Shown here one piece after another: positions 35,440 to 44,005 of a DNA stretch of 64,000 nt. The stretch lies in the NCBI RefSeq assembly GCF_051900535.1, contig NZ_JBHZGI010000009.1, positions 30,985 to 94,984 of the forward strand, in the 5' to 3' direction. The translations under genes and the position numbers were made by a program. The notes under the pieces were generated by a model, which saw only the letters and a list, made by a program, of their open reading frames with translations, was not told where the DNA came from and searched no databases. Numbering within the stretch: the stretch's first letter is position 1; each line of letters begins with the position of its first letter. The stretch comes from Frateuria_A sp051900535 (lineage in GTDB: Bacteria; Pseudomonadota; Gammaproteobacteria; Xanthomonadales; Rhodanobacteraceae).

Positions 35440-35790
35440 GCTTCATGTCGTGCCCAGACTCCCGATCGAACCGCACCCGGTCTTTCTCGCGCCGTCCGCA
35501 AACCAGGCGCCGGACCGCTATTCCAAGCCGACGACAAACAGCGTGCTCCGAACCGGGCACGCGAACCACGCCATCGCACTGGAAGCCGAGCTTTTCCAGC
35601 AGCCGGAGGCACGCGGCGTTGTCCTCGTCCACGATCGCCAACATGCGCCTTGCGTCGAGCACGCCGCGCGCGTGGGCCTTCGTCGAGACGACGCATCGCC
35701 TCACGCTTGCAACTGCGCAGGGACTTGCTGCCGCAGACCCTGATGCTTGCCGCGGAAGGCTCGCTCGCGGTGTCCGTCAACAGGACTATC
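35440..35790 (-). pseudogene. Decayed GNAT acetyltransferase (C-terminal remnant)
   Basis: On the minus strand, RRMLAIVDEDNAACLRLLEKLGFQCDGVVRVPGSEH (split by frames) is the C-terminal signature of RimJ-type GNAT acetyltransferases. The frame carrying REAMRR, expected just before it, lies in another frame around 35690, so a frameshift separates them, and the N-terminal half is not found. Coordinates are approximate. Confidence 0.5.
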
Positions 35791-35861
35791 TCGACTGGCT
35801 CCCGCTTCGCCGGTTCGTGCTACGCGTGACCACTTCCGCCTGAACGGTCGCCGGCTTTTGT

Positions 35862-36048
35862 GTGATGCGGTTCTCAGCCGCCCCGCCAGACCCACGGGTC
35901 GAGCGGGCCCTTTTTGCCAACGTGGTCATAAATCTGCCATTCAGGTTCCGCTGTCGAGCTTGCTCAGCCTTGTGAAGGCTGTGCATTTTTGTCGTGAGCT
36001 TCGCGTGACGAAGTTTGACCCGACAAAAGACTTGAGACCTGCCTAACC
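35862..36048 (+). promoter_or_regulatory. Conserved structured leader of the first beta-helix gene
   Basis: About 187 nt upstream of the first beta-helix gene. It shares with 55570-55755 a hairpin GCGGTT/AGCCGC (35867-35881), TTTTTGCCAACG, CTGTCGAGCTTGCTCAG, a 32-nt identical block (35983-36014), CCCGACAAA and GAGACCTGCCTAA just before the ATG. TTTTGTCG (35987-35994) pairs with CGACAAAA (36021-36028), enclosing CTTCG-CGTGA-CGAAG (35999-36013). A competing TCGT/ACGA pairing (35992-35995 with 36008-36011) is possible. No good Shine-Dalgarno is seen. Confidence 0.6.
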
Positions 36049-37230
36049 ATGAACGTTTTCGTTAAAAACCAAAAGCTTGCGACCGTTTCTCGTACGTCCG
36101 TCACCGCGAAGCGCTCTGTGAAGAAGCCGTTGATGCTGGCATTCACCGCACTGGCCCTTTCCGCGGTCGCCGCGCCCTCGGTTGCAGCCAACTGGTGGAA
36201 CCCCAAGCCGCATACCGTCATCGGCAGCGCCTATGTGGATGTGCACAAGTTCGGAGCCCTGGGCAATGGCGTGCATGACGACACCGCCGCCATCCAGGCC
36301 GCCGTCGACTCGCTGCCGACCAGCGGCGGCACCGTTTTCGTGCCGGCTGGCCACTACATGGTCAACGCCACCAAGCCGATCAAGCTGCGTTCGCACACCC
36401 GCCTGAAGATGGACCCGGCCGCCACCCTGGAAGTCATCCCGACCAGCGCCGGCCGCTACATGCTGATCCAGGTCTACAACGCGACCGACGTGCGCGTGGT
36501 CGGCGGCAACCTGATCGGTGACCGCGTCAAGCACAAGGGCACCAAGGGCGAGTGGGGCTACGGCGTCAACGTCACCGCCTCGACCAACGTCGTGCTGAAG
36601 AACATCAAGATCTCCAACTTCTGGGGCGACGGCATCTGGATCGGCGCCAAGGACGTCAAGCGCGTGCACGTGCGTTCGGACTACGTCACCGTCAACGGCG
36701 TCGTATCGAGCAACAACCGCCGCCAGGGCCTGTCGATCGGTCCGGCCCAGCACGTCTACATCGTCAACAGCACCTTCCAGAACACCAACGGCACGGCGCC
36801 GGAAGCGGGTATCGACATCGAGCCGATGACCGAAGGCAACACCAACACCATCCGCCTGGAGAACAACACCTTCGCCGGCAACAACGGCAACGGTATCGAA
36901 ATGCACGCCCACATTTCCGACATCGCCATCGTCGGCAACACGATGAAGGGCAACCGCGGTTTCGGCGTTCTCGGTGTATCCGCCCCCTACGTGACCGTCA
37001 CCGGCAACACCATGACCGGGAACGGCCTGGCGGGCGTGCGCCCCAGCGGCAAGTCGCACGACTGGTCGATCACCGGCAACACGCTCAAGTACAACAGCAC
37101 CCGCTACATGTCCGCGACCAAGGACGGCGGTTCGCTGAGCCGTGACCTGCAGTTCGGCGCGAACGTGTACAACATCAAGGTGTCGAACAACATCTTCTCC
37201 AACGCCAAGTACAACACCTATATCCGCTAA
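36049..37230 (+). CDS. Exported right-handed beta-helix protein (pectate-lyase-3 fold), copy A
   Basis: A 393-residue protein. The long N-terminal region (charged 1-26, hydrophobic PLMLAFTALALSAVAAPSVAA) is a Sec signal peptide. VDVHKFGALGNGVHDDTAAIQAAVDSL is the start motif of the pectate-lyase superfamily-3 domain; many short beta-helix rungs follow (for example NNTFAGNNGNGIEM, VTGNTMTGNGLAGV). Such proteins are polysaccharide lyases, hydrolases or phage-tail-like depolymerases. A paralogue at 55756-56940 is roughly 80 percent identical by eye in its core. Both share leader and terminator. Substrate unknown. Confidence 0.85.
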   Translation: MNVFVKNQKLATVSRTSVTAKRSVKKPLMLAFTALALSAVAAPSVAANWWNPKPHTVIGSAYVDVHKFGALGNGVHDDTAAIQAAVDSLPTSGGTVFVPAGHYMVNATKPIKLRSHTRLKMDPAATLEVIPTSAGRYMLIQVYNATDVRVVGGNLIGDRVKHKGTKGEWGYGVNVTASTNVVLKNIKISNFWGDGIWIGAKDVKRVHVRSDYVTVNGVVSSNNRRQGLSIGPAQHVYIVNSTFQNTNGTAPEAGIDIEPMTEGNTNTIRLENNTFAGNNGNGIEMHAHISDIAIVGNTMKGNRGFGVLGVSAPYVTVTGNTMTGNGLAGVRPSGKSHDWSITGNTLKYNSTRYMSATKDGGSLSRDLQFGANVYNIKVSNNIFSNAKYNTYIR

Positions 37231-37252
37231 GCATCACCAGCGTGTACTCCAC

Positions 37253-37279
37253 GGGGCAGCCTTGGCTGCCCTTTTTTTT
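37253..37279 (+). terminator. Intrinsic terminator of beta-helix gene A
   Basis: GGGGCAGCC-TT-GGCTGCCC followed by T8, 23 nt after the stop codon. The same stem, with a slightly longer loop, follows copy B at 56963-56992. Confidence 0.9.
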
Positions 37280-37298
37280 CTTCGCTTTCCTTCGCGAC

Positions 37299-38207
37299 CT
37301 ATGGCGCCAATCCGGCCAGCCAGGCAAGCACGGTCTTCGACAGTTCGGTGCGCATATCCGAATAGGCGTGATCGGTGGCCAGGTGCGTGGCGGTGACGTG
37401 ACCGTCGCCCGCCTTGCGGAGCGCGTCGGCGAAGGCATCGTTGTAGTTGGCCAGGCCGTCGTCGGAGGTGACCACGAGCACGTTGCGGTCCTTCAGCGAG
37501 TGCGCCTTGGCGGTGAACATCCAATCGGCGGCGTGCGCGGCCACCTGCTGCGCCAGACCATCGGGTGTGCAGCCATGCAGCGGGGCCATGCCTTCGTCGG
37601 CCAGGGCGGCGGCCATTTTCCCGGTCGCGTTCGCGCTGGCGTTTTCGCGCCGCAAATGCAGAAACTCCCCACCGAGATCGCCGCCGGAAATCACGCCGAT
37701 GGCTCGGATGCGGGGGTCGGCCGCGGCTGCCTGGACCGCCATGAAGCCGCCCATGCTGTGGCCAATCAGCACGATGCGCGCGGGATCCAGTCGCAGCTTC
37801 CTCGCCACGGCTGGCTGCCGCAGGTAGGCCAATGCCGAGGCGACATCCTCGATGCCGTGGCTGAAGGAGAAATCGCCCGGCGTACCCCATGACCCGCGGT
37901 AGTTGAAATAGAGCACGTCCCAACCGGCGCGACGGATGTCCTGCGCAAGGTCCAGGTTGCGTTCGTTGCCGGGGAAACCGTGCAGCAGGATCACCGCCGG
38001 GTGCGGGCCGGCACCTGCTGCGACGTACACCAGCGCATTCATCCGTTTGCCGTGGCTGGGGATTCCCATCGTCTGCATCGACGCGCGTTTGTCAGCAGAT
38101 TGGCTGTGTTCGGCGGCGGAAGCCGGACGTGCCTGCGGGCTGGCGATGCAGTTCAAACCAAGAAGGAAACCGACGGCCAGAAGGCCTTGTCGCGCGTGCT
38201 TGTTCAT
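37299..38207 (-). CDS. Exported alpha/beta hydrolase
   Basis: A 302-residue protein. A signal peptide (about 1-31) precedes an alpha/beta hydrolase: oxyanion segment ILLHGFPGNERN, nucleophile elbow GHSMGG (Ser in GxSxG), and DHAYSD near the C-terminus with the catalytic His. Family resembles dienelactone-hydrolase-like/BAAT acyl esterases. GGGAGGA precedes the ATG. Substrate unknown. It is convergent with the beta-helix gene, and the terminator between them can isolate both. Confidence 0.85.
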   Translation of the reverse strand: MNKHARQGLLAVGFLLGLNCIASPQARPASAAEHSQSADKRASMQTMGIPSHGKRMNALVYVAAGAGPHPAVILLHGFPGNERNLDLAQDIRRAGWDVLYFNYRGSWGTPGDFSFSHGIEDVASALAYLRQPAVARKLRLDPARIVLIGHSMGGFMAVQAAAADPRIRAIGVISGGDLGGEFLHLRRENASANATGKMAAALADEGMAPLHGCTPDGLAQQVAAHAADWMFTAKAHSLKDRNVLVVTSDDGLANYNDAFADALRKAGDGHVTATHLATDHAYSDMRTELSKTVLAWLAGLAP

Positions 38208-38359
38208 GCGTCCTCCCGTGCGGAGCGGGCCGTCGGAAGCGGCGCGTTAGCCGCGTCGGCCTGCCGTTCGGGCGAAAGACTACAGGTTTCGGCCGCAGCG
38301 GATACCGGCACACGATGCGCGATCGAAGGCGGCGCTGGCATCACGCAGCCTGGCCGCTA

Positions 38360-38791
38360 TCAATTGATGATCTCTCCCATGCCGCTTTCGACGCGACGCC
38401 TCAGGTCCCGGATGAACTGCGCGTCATACGGCTCCCAGCTTTCGAGCTCCCCCACGATCCGCAGCGGCGAGGCGGTTCGATACGACCGCGTCGGGTTGCC
38501 GCGGAACTTCTTGTTCGTGACGTTCGGGTCGTCTTCAAACGCTGCGGTCGGCTCCACGACATAGACCCGTGGCCTGCCCTTGCCCCGCGCCATCTCCGCG
38601 GCCAGACCGGCTCCCTTGGGCACGGCCGTGAAATACACATGGTTCATCACGATCCGATCGTCGTAATTGGAAACGAACCCGGCAGTCAGCAGGTCGCCGA
38701 CCGAAAGGTCCGCCCTGGTGCCGTGATAGAACGGCCCTTCCACCCGCATGCAGTTGTCATGCGAAACCGGAATCCACGCGTCGTCATGCAT
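38360..38791 (-). CDS. arr: NAD(+)-rifampin ADP-ribosyltransferase
   Basis: A 143-residue protein with all marks of Arr: GPFYHGTRADLSVGDLLTAGFVSNY near the N-terminus, VYFTAVPKGAGLAAEMA, and VYVVEPTAAFEDDPNVTNKKFRGNPTRSYRT. Arr transfers ADP-ribose from NAD to a hydroxyl of rifamycins and inactivates them. Length matches the family (about 140). The ATG at 38791 is chosen for length; a good ribosome site is lacking. No integron or IS lies next to it, so it looks like a chromosomal intrinsic gene. Confidence 0.88.
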   Translation of the reverse strand: MHDDAWIPVSHDNCMRVEGPFYHGTRADLSVGDLLTAGFVSNYDDRIVMNHVYFTAVPKGAGLAAEMARGKGRPRVYVVEPTAAFEDDPNVTNKKFRGNPTRSYRTASPLRIVGELESWEPYDAQFIRDLRRRVESGMGEIIN

Positions 38792-38857
38792 CGTCCGGCG
38801 CCCGCCACGCTTGCTGCCCAATCGGCAGGGCGGCGATCCTAGGCCAGGCGGCGAGCC

Positions 38858-38886
38858 TTGCCGCAAGCCCCGGTGGCTGATATAAA
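38858..38886 (+). promoter_or_regulatory. Promoter-like pair directly before a terminator
   Basis: TTGCCG (38858-38863) and TATAAA (38881-38886), 17 bp apart, form a good sigma-70 promoter on the plus strand. Transcription would start near 38893, directly at the terminator stem at 38896. No gene lies between. Confidence 0.5.
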
Positions 38887-38895
38887 TTCTTGGTG

Positions 38896-38924
38896 GGAGG
38901 CGCAGGTGCGCCTCCTTTTTTTTT
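38896..38924 (+). terminator. Strong intrinsic terminator without an upstream gene
   Basis: GGAGGCGCA-GG-TGCGCCTCC followed by nine T. No plus-strand gene precedes it (arr, upstream, is on the minus strand); only the promoter-like pair at 38858-38886 does. Confidence 0.75.
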
Positions 38925-38981
38925 CGCGTCGGCGGCGCCACGCGACTCGCAGGCTCGAGCGACAGCCGCGACTGTGGCTGG

Positions 38982-41636
38982 TCAGTCCCGCTGGAACATG
39001 ACGCGCTCGGGCTGGTGCAGCGAAAAGCCCTGCGCCATGTCGACGCCTAGATCGCGCAACGACGCCATGACCGCCTCGTCGGTCACCCACTCGGCGACCA
39101 CCACCAGGCCCAGCCGGTGTGCGATGTCGCTTACCGCCCGCACCATCGCATGGCTGATCGGATCACTGAGCATGTCGCGGATGAAGCTGCCATCGATCTT
39201 GAGGATGTCCACCGGCAGATGCTTGAGGTAGGAGAACGACGACATGCCCACGCCGAAGTCGTCCAGGGCGACGCGGCAACCGGCATCCCGCAGCCGGGTC
39301 ACGAAGCGGATGACGTCCGCCAGCTTGCGTACCGCCACCGTCTCGGTGATCTCGAAACACACGCGCCCGGGCGCCACGTCGTGCAAGCGCAGCAGCTCGA
39401 CGATCCGCTCGGCCAGCGTTTCGTCGTCGATGCTGGCGCCGGACAGGTTGATCGCCACCATGCGTAGCGCCGCGCCCGCCGGATGCAACCGGTTGACGTT
39501 GGCCAGCGCGGTCTCGATCACCCAGCGATCGATCAGCGGCATCAGGCCATAACGTTCGGCCGCGGGAATGAATGCCCCGGGGGACACCAGCTCGCCGTGT
39601 TCGTCGCGAAAGCGAAGAAGGAGCTCGACGTGGATCCCCGACGGCTCGGCGCCGAGCGCACGAACCTCCTGGTAGGTCAGCACGAAGCGCTGCTCCTGCA
39701 CCGCCCAGCGCAGACGGTTGGCCCACTCCATCTCGCCACGCCGCAACGCGCTCTGCTCGTCCCGTTCGGAGTAGAAGTGCACGCGGTTGCGCCCCTGCTC
39801 CTTGGCCATGTAGCAGGCGGTATCGGCGGCGGCGAGCAACTCCGCCAACGGCGCGCCGGGACGATCGATCATGACGGCCCCCACGCTGATGCTCGCCATG
39901 TAGCTCTTGGTTTCCCAGACGAAGACGAAGCCGTCCAGGCCGCGGCGCAGGTGCTCGGCCAGCTCCGCGGCGTGCGCGGGCGTATCCAGTCCCGCCAGGA
40001 TCACGCCGAATTCGTCGCCTCCCAGCCGCGCGAGAACATGCTCTTCGCCCAGCCGCGCGCGCATCACCGTGGCCAGTTGCAGCAGGAGCTGGTCACCTGC
40101 CACGTGCCCGGAGGTGTCGTTGACCAGCTTGAACTGGTCCAGGTCGATGAAAAGCACGGCGGCATACGGTGGCGACTCGCGAACGTCCCGGGTCACCCGC
40201 TGCAGGCGACGCTCGAATTCGCGCCGGTTGATCAGGCCGGTGAGCTCGTCATGCGTCGCCTGGTAACCGAGCAGCTCGGTGAGCGCGCGCTGCTCGGTCA
40301 CGTCGCTGGCGACCATGGCCCATTGCGGACGTCCATCGAGCATCAGCCAGGACATCGACACGCTGGCCCAGAAGCGTCCGCCGGCTGCATCGTGAAGGGC
40401 CAGCTCGACCGCGCCGGTCTCCGGACTGGCAAGACGCCGTTCCACCTCGACCTCGTCCACCTCCAGTACCGAGGCCAACGAACTGCCTGCGAGGCTCTCC
40501 CCCAGGCGCCCTCGCGCGGCCTGGTTGGCGTAGACGATGCGCCCGTCCGCGGCGTCGGCAAGCACCACGAGCGCGGGAAGCAGCTCGTTGAGGGTACGGA
40601 AGCGCTCTTCGCTTTCCTGGTAGCGCTCACCCAGGCGCCGCCCCAGTTCCACGGCGCGACGCCGCGTGTCGGTCAGCGACCAGACCAGCAGGCCGAGCAA
40701 CACGCTGGCGATTATCCCGGCGGGCGCCACCGATTGCGGCCAGGGCGGACTGCTGTCCGCCTCCGTCGGAAAAACTGCCAGTTCCCAGGTGCGTCCCCCA
40801 AATGGCAAGCGATGGACGATCGCCGGCGCCGCTCCTGGCGCGCCGGCGCGCGACTCGAAAAGCGAAACGTGCGGCAACCGGGTGATATCCGTCACCGAAA
40901 TGCGCGCCGCGTTCAGTAGTGGTGCCGGCAGGCCGGTCCGGATCAGGTCGGCGATCCGAAAGGAGATCGCGATGGAGCCACGCAGCCGTTGCCGGCGCGC
41001 CGCCGGCGAGTCGAGCAAAGCGCCGGGCCCGAAGTCCGGCAACCGCATCGTGATGCCCTGCCTATGCCCGCCGGCGCCCAGGTCCTGTATGAGCGGAAAC
41101 GGCTCCGACACGGCCAGCCGGTCCGTGTCGCGCGAGTCGAGCAAGGCCTGCATGTTGGCCGGCTGGTCGACGACGTCCAGCCCCAGCAAGTTGCGATTGC
41201 CGTCCAGTGGCGCGACCAGCGTGGTCGGGAAATGGTCGCCGTCGGGCCGCGGCACGCGGGCGACGTACGCCACGGCGAGCAGGCTGGGAAATTCACGACG
41301 CGGATCGAGGTTGGCATACACGCGCGCGAACTGATCCGCATCCATCTTCCCGGAGACCAGGAACATCGTCTGCAGGGATCGCAGCAGCAGCTCGGCCGAG
41401 CGCAGCTTCGCCCGCAACTGGACCGTCCCCTTTTCCGCTTCGGCCACTACGGCATCACGCTGCGCCGCCTGCCACTGCCGCGCCTGGATCCGGTACAGCC
41501 ACAACGTCAGCAGAAGCCCGCAGCCGACCGCAATCAGTCCCCAGAGCACACCCGGCACCCGGCTGGCCAGTGGCAGGGCATCCTGTTCGACGACTTGCGG
41601 CGCAAGGAGACGTCGGTCGGTCGATTTCGGTGGCAC
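38982..41636 (-). CDS. Membrane CHASE-PAS-GGDEF-EAL cyclic-di-GMP enzyme
   Basis: An 884-residue protein. Two membrane helices (about 20-42 and 303-323) flank a CHASE-type periplasmic sensor; then PAS (to about 470), GGDEF domain with intact GGDEF (RLGGDEFGVIL), and an EAL domain. The I-site RxxD is absent. The EAL motif reads ELL, but catalytic INLSG, EITET and DDFGVGMSSFSYLKHLP, LKIDGSFI are present, so phosphodiesterase activity is plausible. Start GTG 41636 has GAGGGG upstream; ATG 41690 is an alternative. It would sense an external ligand and set c-di-GMP, perhaps for adhesion or exoenzyme control. Confidence 0.88.
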   Translation of the reverse strand: MPPKSTDRRLLAPQVVEQDALPLASRVPGVLWGLIAVGCGLLLTLWLYRIQARQWQAAQRDAVVAEAEKGTVQLRAKLRSAELLLRSLQTMFLVSGKMDADQFARVYANLDPRREFPSLLAVAYVARVPRPDGDHFPTTLVAPLDGNRNLLGLDVVDQPANMQALLDSRDTDRLAVSEPFPLIQDLGAGGHRQGITMRLPDFGPGALLDSPAARRQRLRGSIAISFRIADLIRTGLPAPLLNAARISVTDITRLPHVSLFESRAGAPGAAPAIVHRLPFGGRTWELAVFPTEADSSPPWPQSVAPAGIIASVLLGLLVWSLTDTRRRAVELGRRLGERYQESEERFRTLNELLPALVVLADAADGRIVYANQAARGRLGESLAGSSLASVLEVDEVEVERRLASPETGAVELALHDAAGGRFWASVSMSWLMLDGRPQWAMVASDVTEQRALTELLGYQATHDELTGLINRREFERRLQRVTRDVRESPPYAAVLFIDLDQFKLVNDTSGHVAGDQLLLQLATVMRARLGEEHVLARLGGDEFGVILAGLDTPAHAAELAEHLRRGLDGFVFVWETKSYMASISVGAVMIDRPGAPLAELLAAADTACYMAKEQGRNRVHFYSERDEQSALRRGEMEWANRLRWAVQEQRFVLTYQEVRALGAEPSGIHVELLLRFRDEHGELVSPGAFIPAAERYGLMPLIDRWVIETALANVNRLHPAGAALRMVAINLSGASIDDETLAERIVELLRLHDVAPGRVCFEITETVAVRKLADVIRFVTRLRDAGCRVALDDFGVGMSSFSYLKHLPVDILKIDGSFIRDMLSDPISHAMVRAVSDIAHRLGLVVVAEWVTDEAVMASLRDLGVDMAQGFSLHQPERVMFQRD

Positions 41637-42002
41637 GGATTCCCCTCGGCAAGCCCCGGTCCGCCAGGCTATGGCGGGCACCGCGATCATATCCCGGGAA
41701 AGTGAGGCTTCCGGGAATACGGTCCACAGAAGGAAGGGCTGCGCGATACCTTCCACGGCTGCAAACGCCACGACAGGATTTGCCCATCGGCAGGGATGGA
41801 TTGGACTGCGGGCAGACCAGGGCCGTCGCGGGCTGAGCGATTGCCGAGGGGCACCTCGCCTTGCCCCTGTTTTGCCATCCAATGGTTCGCCCGCGACAAG
41901 GCCGAGGCTGCTTTCATCGGAGTTCAGCGCGTGACTCACGCGGCCCAGACCGGGGGTTACGCAGTCTTGGCATACACGCGACGAATGAGAAGGCGGTGCC
42001 CG
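41637..42002. other. Divergent intergenic region, nothing recognised
   Basis: About 360 bp between the GGDEF-EAL gene and the membrane protein gene at 42003. It must carry both promoters. No credible ORF, repeat or operator was seen. Confidence 0.4.
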
Positions 42003-42500
42003 ATGGAAATGCCAACGAACTGGGACAGAGACCGCCCTCCACTCCCCGTAAGCGCCGTGGTCACCGGTGCCGTAGCGAGCCTCGCTTCGGTGGCCGCCCT
42101 GGCGCTGCTGGCCCGAGCCGAGGGCAAAGGCCCCTTGCAACCCATCAACGCGACGAGCCACTGGCTGCATGGCGAGAAAGCGGCCGGGTGTGACGCGCTC
42201 GATGCCAGCCACACGCTGCTCGGCTTCGCGACCCACTACGCGTCGGCCGTTTTCTGGGCGCTGCCTTTCGAGTTCTGGCGCGCCAGGCACCGGCCATCGA
42301 CCGCAGGCACGCTCTTGCGTGGCGCCTGCGTGACGTCCGCGGTCGCCGCAGCCATCGACTACGGTGTCACCCCGAAAAGGTTCACGCCCGGGTGGGAGCT
42401 GGTGCTCAGCAAGCGCTCGATGGTGGTGACCTACGCCGCGCTGGCGTTCGGCCTGGCCGCGGGTGCGAAGCTTGCGCAAGCGGTGGGTGGCCATCGTTGA
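42003..42500 (+). CDS. Membrane protein of unknown function
   Basis: A 165-residue protein with about four hydrophobic segments (SAVVTGAVASLASVAALALLA, HTLLGFATHYASAVFWALPF, GACVTSAVAAAIDYGV, VVTYAALAFGLAAGA). The conserved-looking histidines in ATSHWLHGE and THYAS could sit in the membrane. No family is recognised by eye. Start MEMPTNW at 42003; ribosome site is weak. Next gene is on the opposite strand. Confidence 0.6.
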   Translation: MEMPTNWDRDRPPLPVSAVVTGAVASLASVAALALLARAEGKGPLQPINATSHWLHGEKAAGCDALDASHTLLGFATHYASAVFWALPFEFWRARHRPSTAGTLLRGACVTSAVAAAIDYGVTPKRFTPGWELVLSKRSMVVTYAALAFGLAAGAKLAQAVGGHR

Positions 42501-42716
42501 ACGAATAAAACCGCCCAGCAATCAACACGCTCGTTCATTCGGGCTTCTCTGGCTTCGAAAGCTGGCCACGAGATCGGATACGGCACGTCATCGCAAGCGC
42601 GTTCGTAGAGCTTCAGCTCCGACGTTGCGATCTCGTACGCCTCAACGAGGTTTCGTTGTAACCGACCCGTTCCACTGCAGCTGCCGGCTCTCGATCACGC
42701 GCGCTTTGTTCCGCCC

Positions 42717-43136
42717 TCACTCCCCACAACCGAGAGACGACCCTCCCGCCGTCGGGTGTTCCGCGCGGGGACCACGCACGCGTTCGAGGTGCGCCAGGCC
42801 CCATACCCTTGCTTGCTCGACCAGCGGGAGCACCGACTCACCGTAACGGCTCAAGCGGTACCTCACCGGCGCTGGCACCGGTCCGATCACCTGCCGCTCG
42901 ACCAGGCCATCGGCTTCCAGTTCACGCAGTTGTTCGGTCAATACCTTGTGCGAAATGGGAGCGACGCGGCGTAGCAGTCCGGAAAAGTGATTGGGTTCGC
43001 GCGCCAGCCAATACAGGATCGTGAGCTTCCATTTGCCGCCGACCGCGACGAACGCGGCATGCAGTGGGCAACCGGCGAGCGGATGTGGTTTCGCCAACAG
43101 ATACGCACCTCGGGGTGCCGTCTTGTCGCTGTGCAT
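42717..43136 (-). CDS. HxlR-family transcriptional regulator
   Basis: A 139-residue winged-helix regulator. CPLHAAFVAVGGKWKLTILYWL and HKVLTEQLRELEADGLVERQVIGPVPAPVRYRLSRYG are typical of HxlR/MarR-like proteins, many of which sense aldehydes or oxidants through the N-terminal cysteine (here in AGCPLH). It is divergent from the DUF1579 gene, with only 43 bp between the starts, so it probably controls that gene. Confidence 0.9.
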   Translation of the reverse strand: MHSDKTAPRGAYLLAKPHPLAGCPLHAAFVAVGGKWKLTILYWLAREPNHFSGLLRRVAPISHKVLTEQLRELEADGLVERQVIGPVPAPVRYRLSRYGESVLPLVEQARVWGLAHLERVRGPRAEHPTAGGSSLGCGE

Positions 43137-43179
43137 GGCTGCCTCTAGCGTTCAGTCACCGACCGCGTTGGAGCATGCC

Positions 43180-43809
43180 ATGCCGAGCCTTTCCCGTGCT
43201 TTCCTGCCGTGGCTGGCCGCCTTCGGGCTGCTTTGCCTGCCGGCCCTGCCCCTCTTCGCGCGACCGGAAGCGCAACCCACCCGCATGCCGGCGCAGACAC
43301 CGCGCGACGGCCCGCACGATTTCGATTTCGAGATCGGCACATGGAAGACCCACCTCAAGCGGCTGGTGCATCCCCTGTCGGGGTCCGACGAATGGGTGGA
43401 ATACGAGGGCGTGACCACCGTGCGCAAGGTCTGGAACGGCCGTGCGAACCTGGTCGAGCTGACCGCCGATGGTCCCACTGGCCACTTCGAGGGGTTGAAC
43501 CTGCGCCTCTACAACCCGCAGTCGCGCCAGTGGAGTCTCAACTTCGCCAGCAGCCGCAGCGGAACACTGGGCCAGCCGACGATCGGCGGATTCGCCAACG
43601 GCCGTGGCGAGTTCTACGACCAGGAAGACTTCGACGGACGCGCCGTCTTCGTCCGCTTCGTGATCACGCCGATCGACGCGGACACGGTCCGCTTCGAGCA
43701 GTCGTTCTCCGACGACGGTGGCAAGACCTGGGAACTCAATTGGGTCGCGACGGATGTGCGGATGAAAAAACCAGGGTCGGGGTCGCCATCGGAAGGCGCT
43801 GGCTCGTGA
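43180..43809 (+). CDS. Exported DUF1579-like protein
   Basis: A 209-residue protein with a signal peptide (1-24, PLFARPEAQ junction). HDFDFEIGTWKTHLKRL matches the DUF1579 start, and the rest (YNPQSRQWSLNFASSRSG, FYDQEDFDGRAVFVRFVI, WELNWVATDVR) fits its beta-barrel. Family function is unknown, perhaps lipid or small-molecule binding. Start ATG 43180 has GGAG upstream. Likely controlled by the divergent HxlR regulator. Confidence 0.8.
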   Translation: MPSLSRAFLPWLAAFGLLCLPALPLFARPEAQPTRMPAQTPRDGPHDFDFEIGTWKTHLKRLVHPLSGSDEWVEYEGVTTVRKVWNGRANLVELTADGPTGHFEGLNLRLYNPQSRQWSLNFASSRSGTLGQPTIGGFANGRGEFYDQEDFDGRAVFVRFVITPIDADTVRFEQSFSDDGGKTWELNWVATDVRMKKPGSGSPSEGAGS

Positions 43810-44005
43810 TGTGGTCGGCAAGGCGTTCGGCTTCTGCGAGCGACCGCAGGGCCGACCGAAAAGCGCGCGTCGGAACGGGCGTCGAGGTCCAACCAACGCA
43901 GCTCCACCACGCGGATCCGGTCGCAGGCTCGGGGCCGAACAACACGGTCGTCCAGCGCTTTCACAGACGCCGGACATGGGCTGGACCCCTTTCCCTCATG
44001 GTTGT

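Noticed and set aside
35862..36048. Cyclic-di-GMP (GEMM) or guanidine riboswitch in the beta-helix leader
   Set aside because: Neither the GEMM core nor ACGR loops are present; the leader fits no class I can recall.
36043..37059. Antisense frames opposite both beta-helix genes
   Set aside because: Both copies show it, but only because the sense proteins are similar; composition is Val/Asp/His-rich and lacks motifs.
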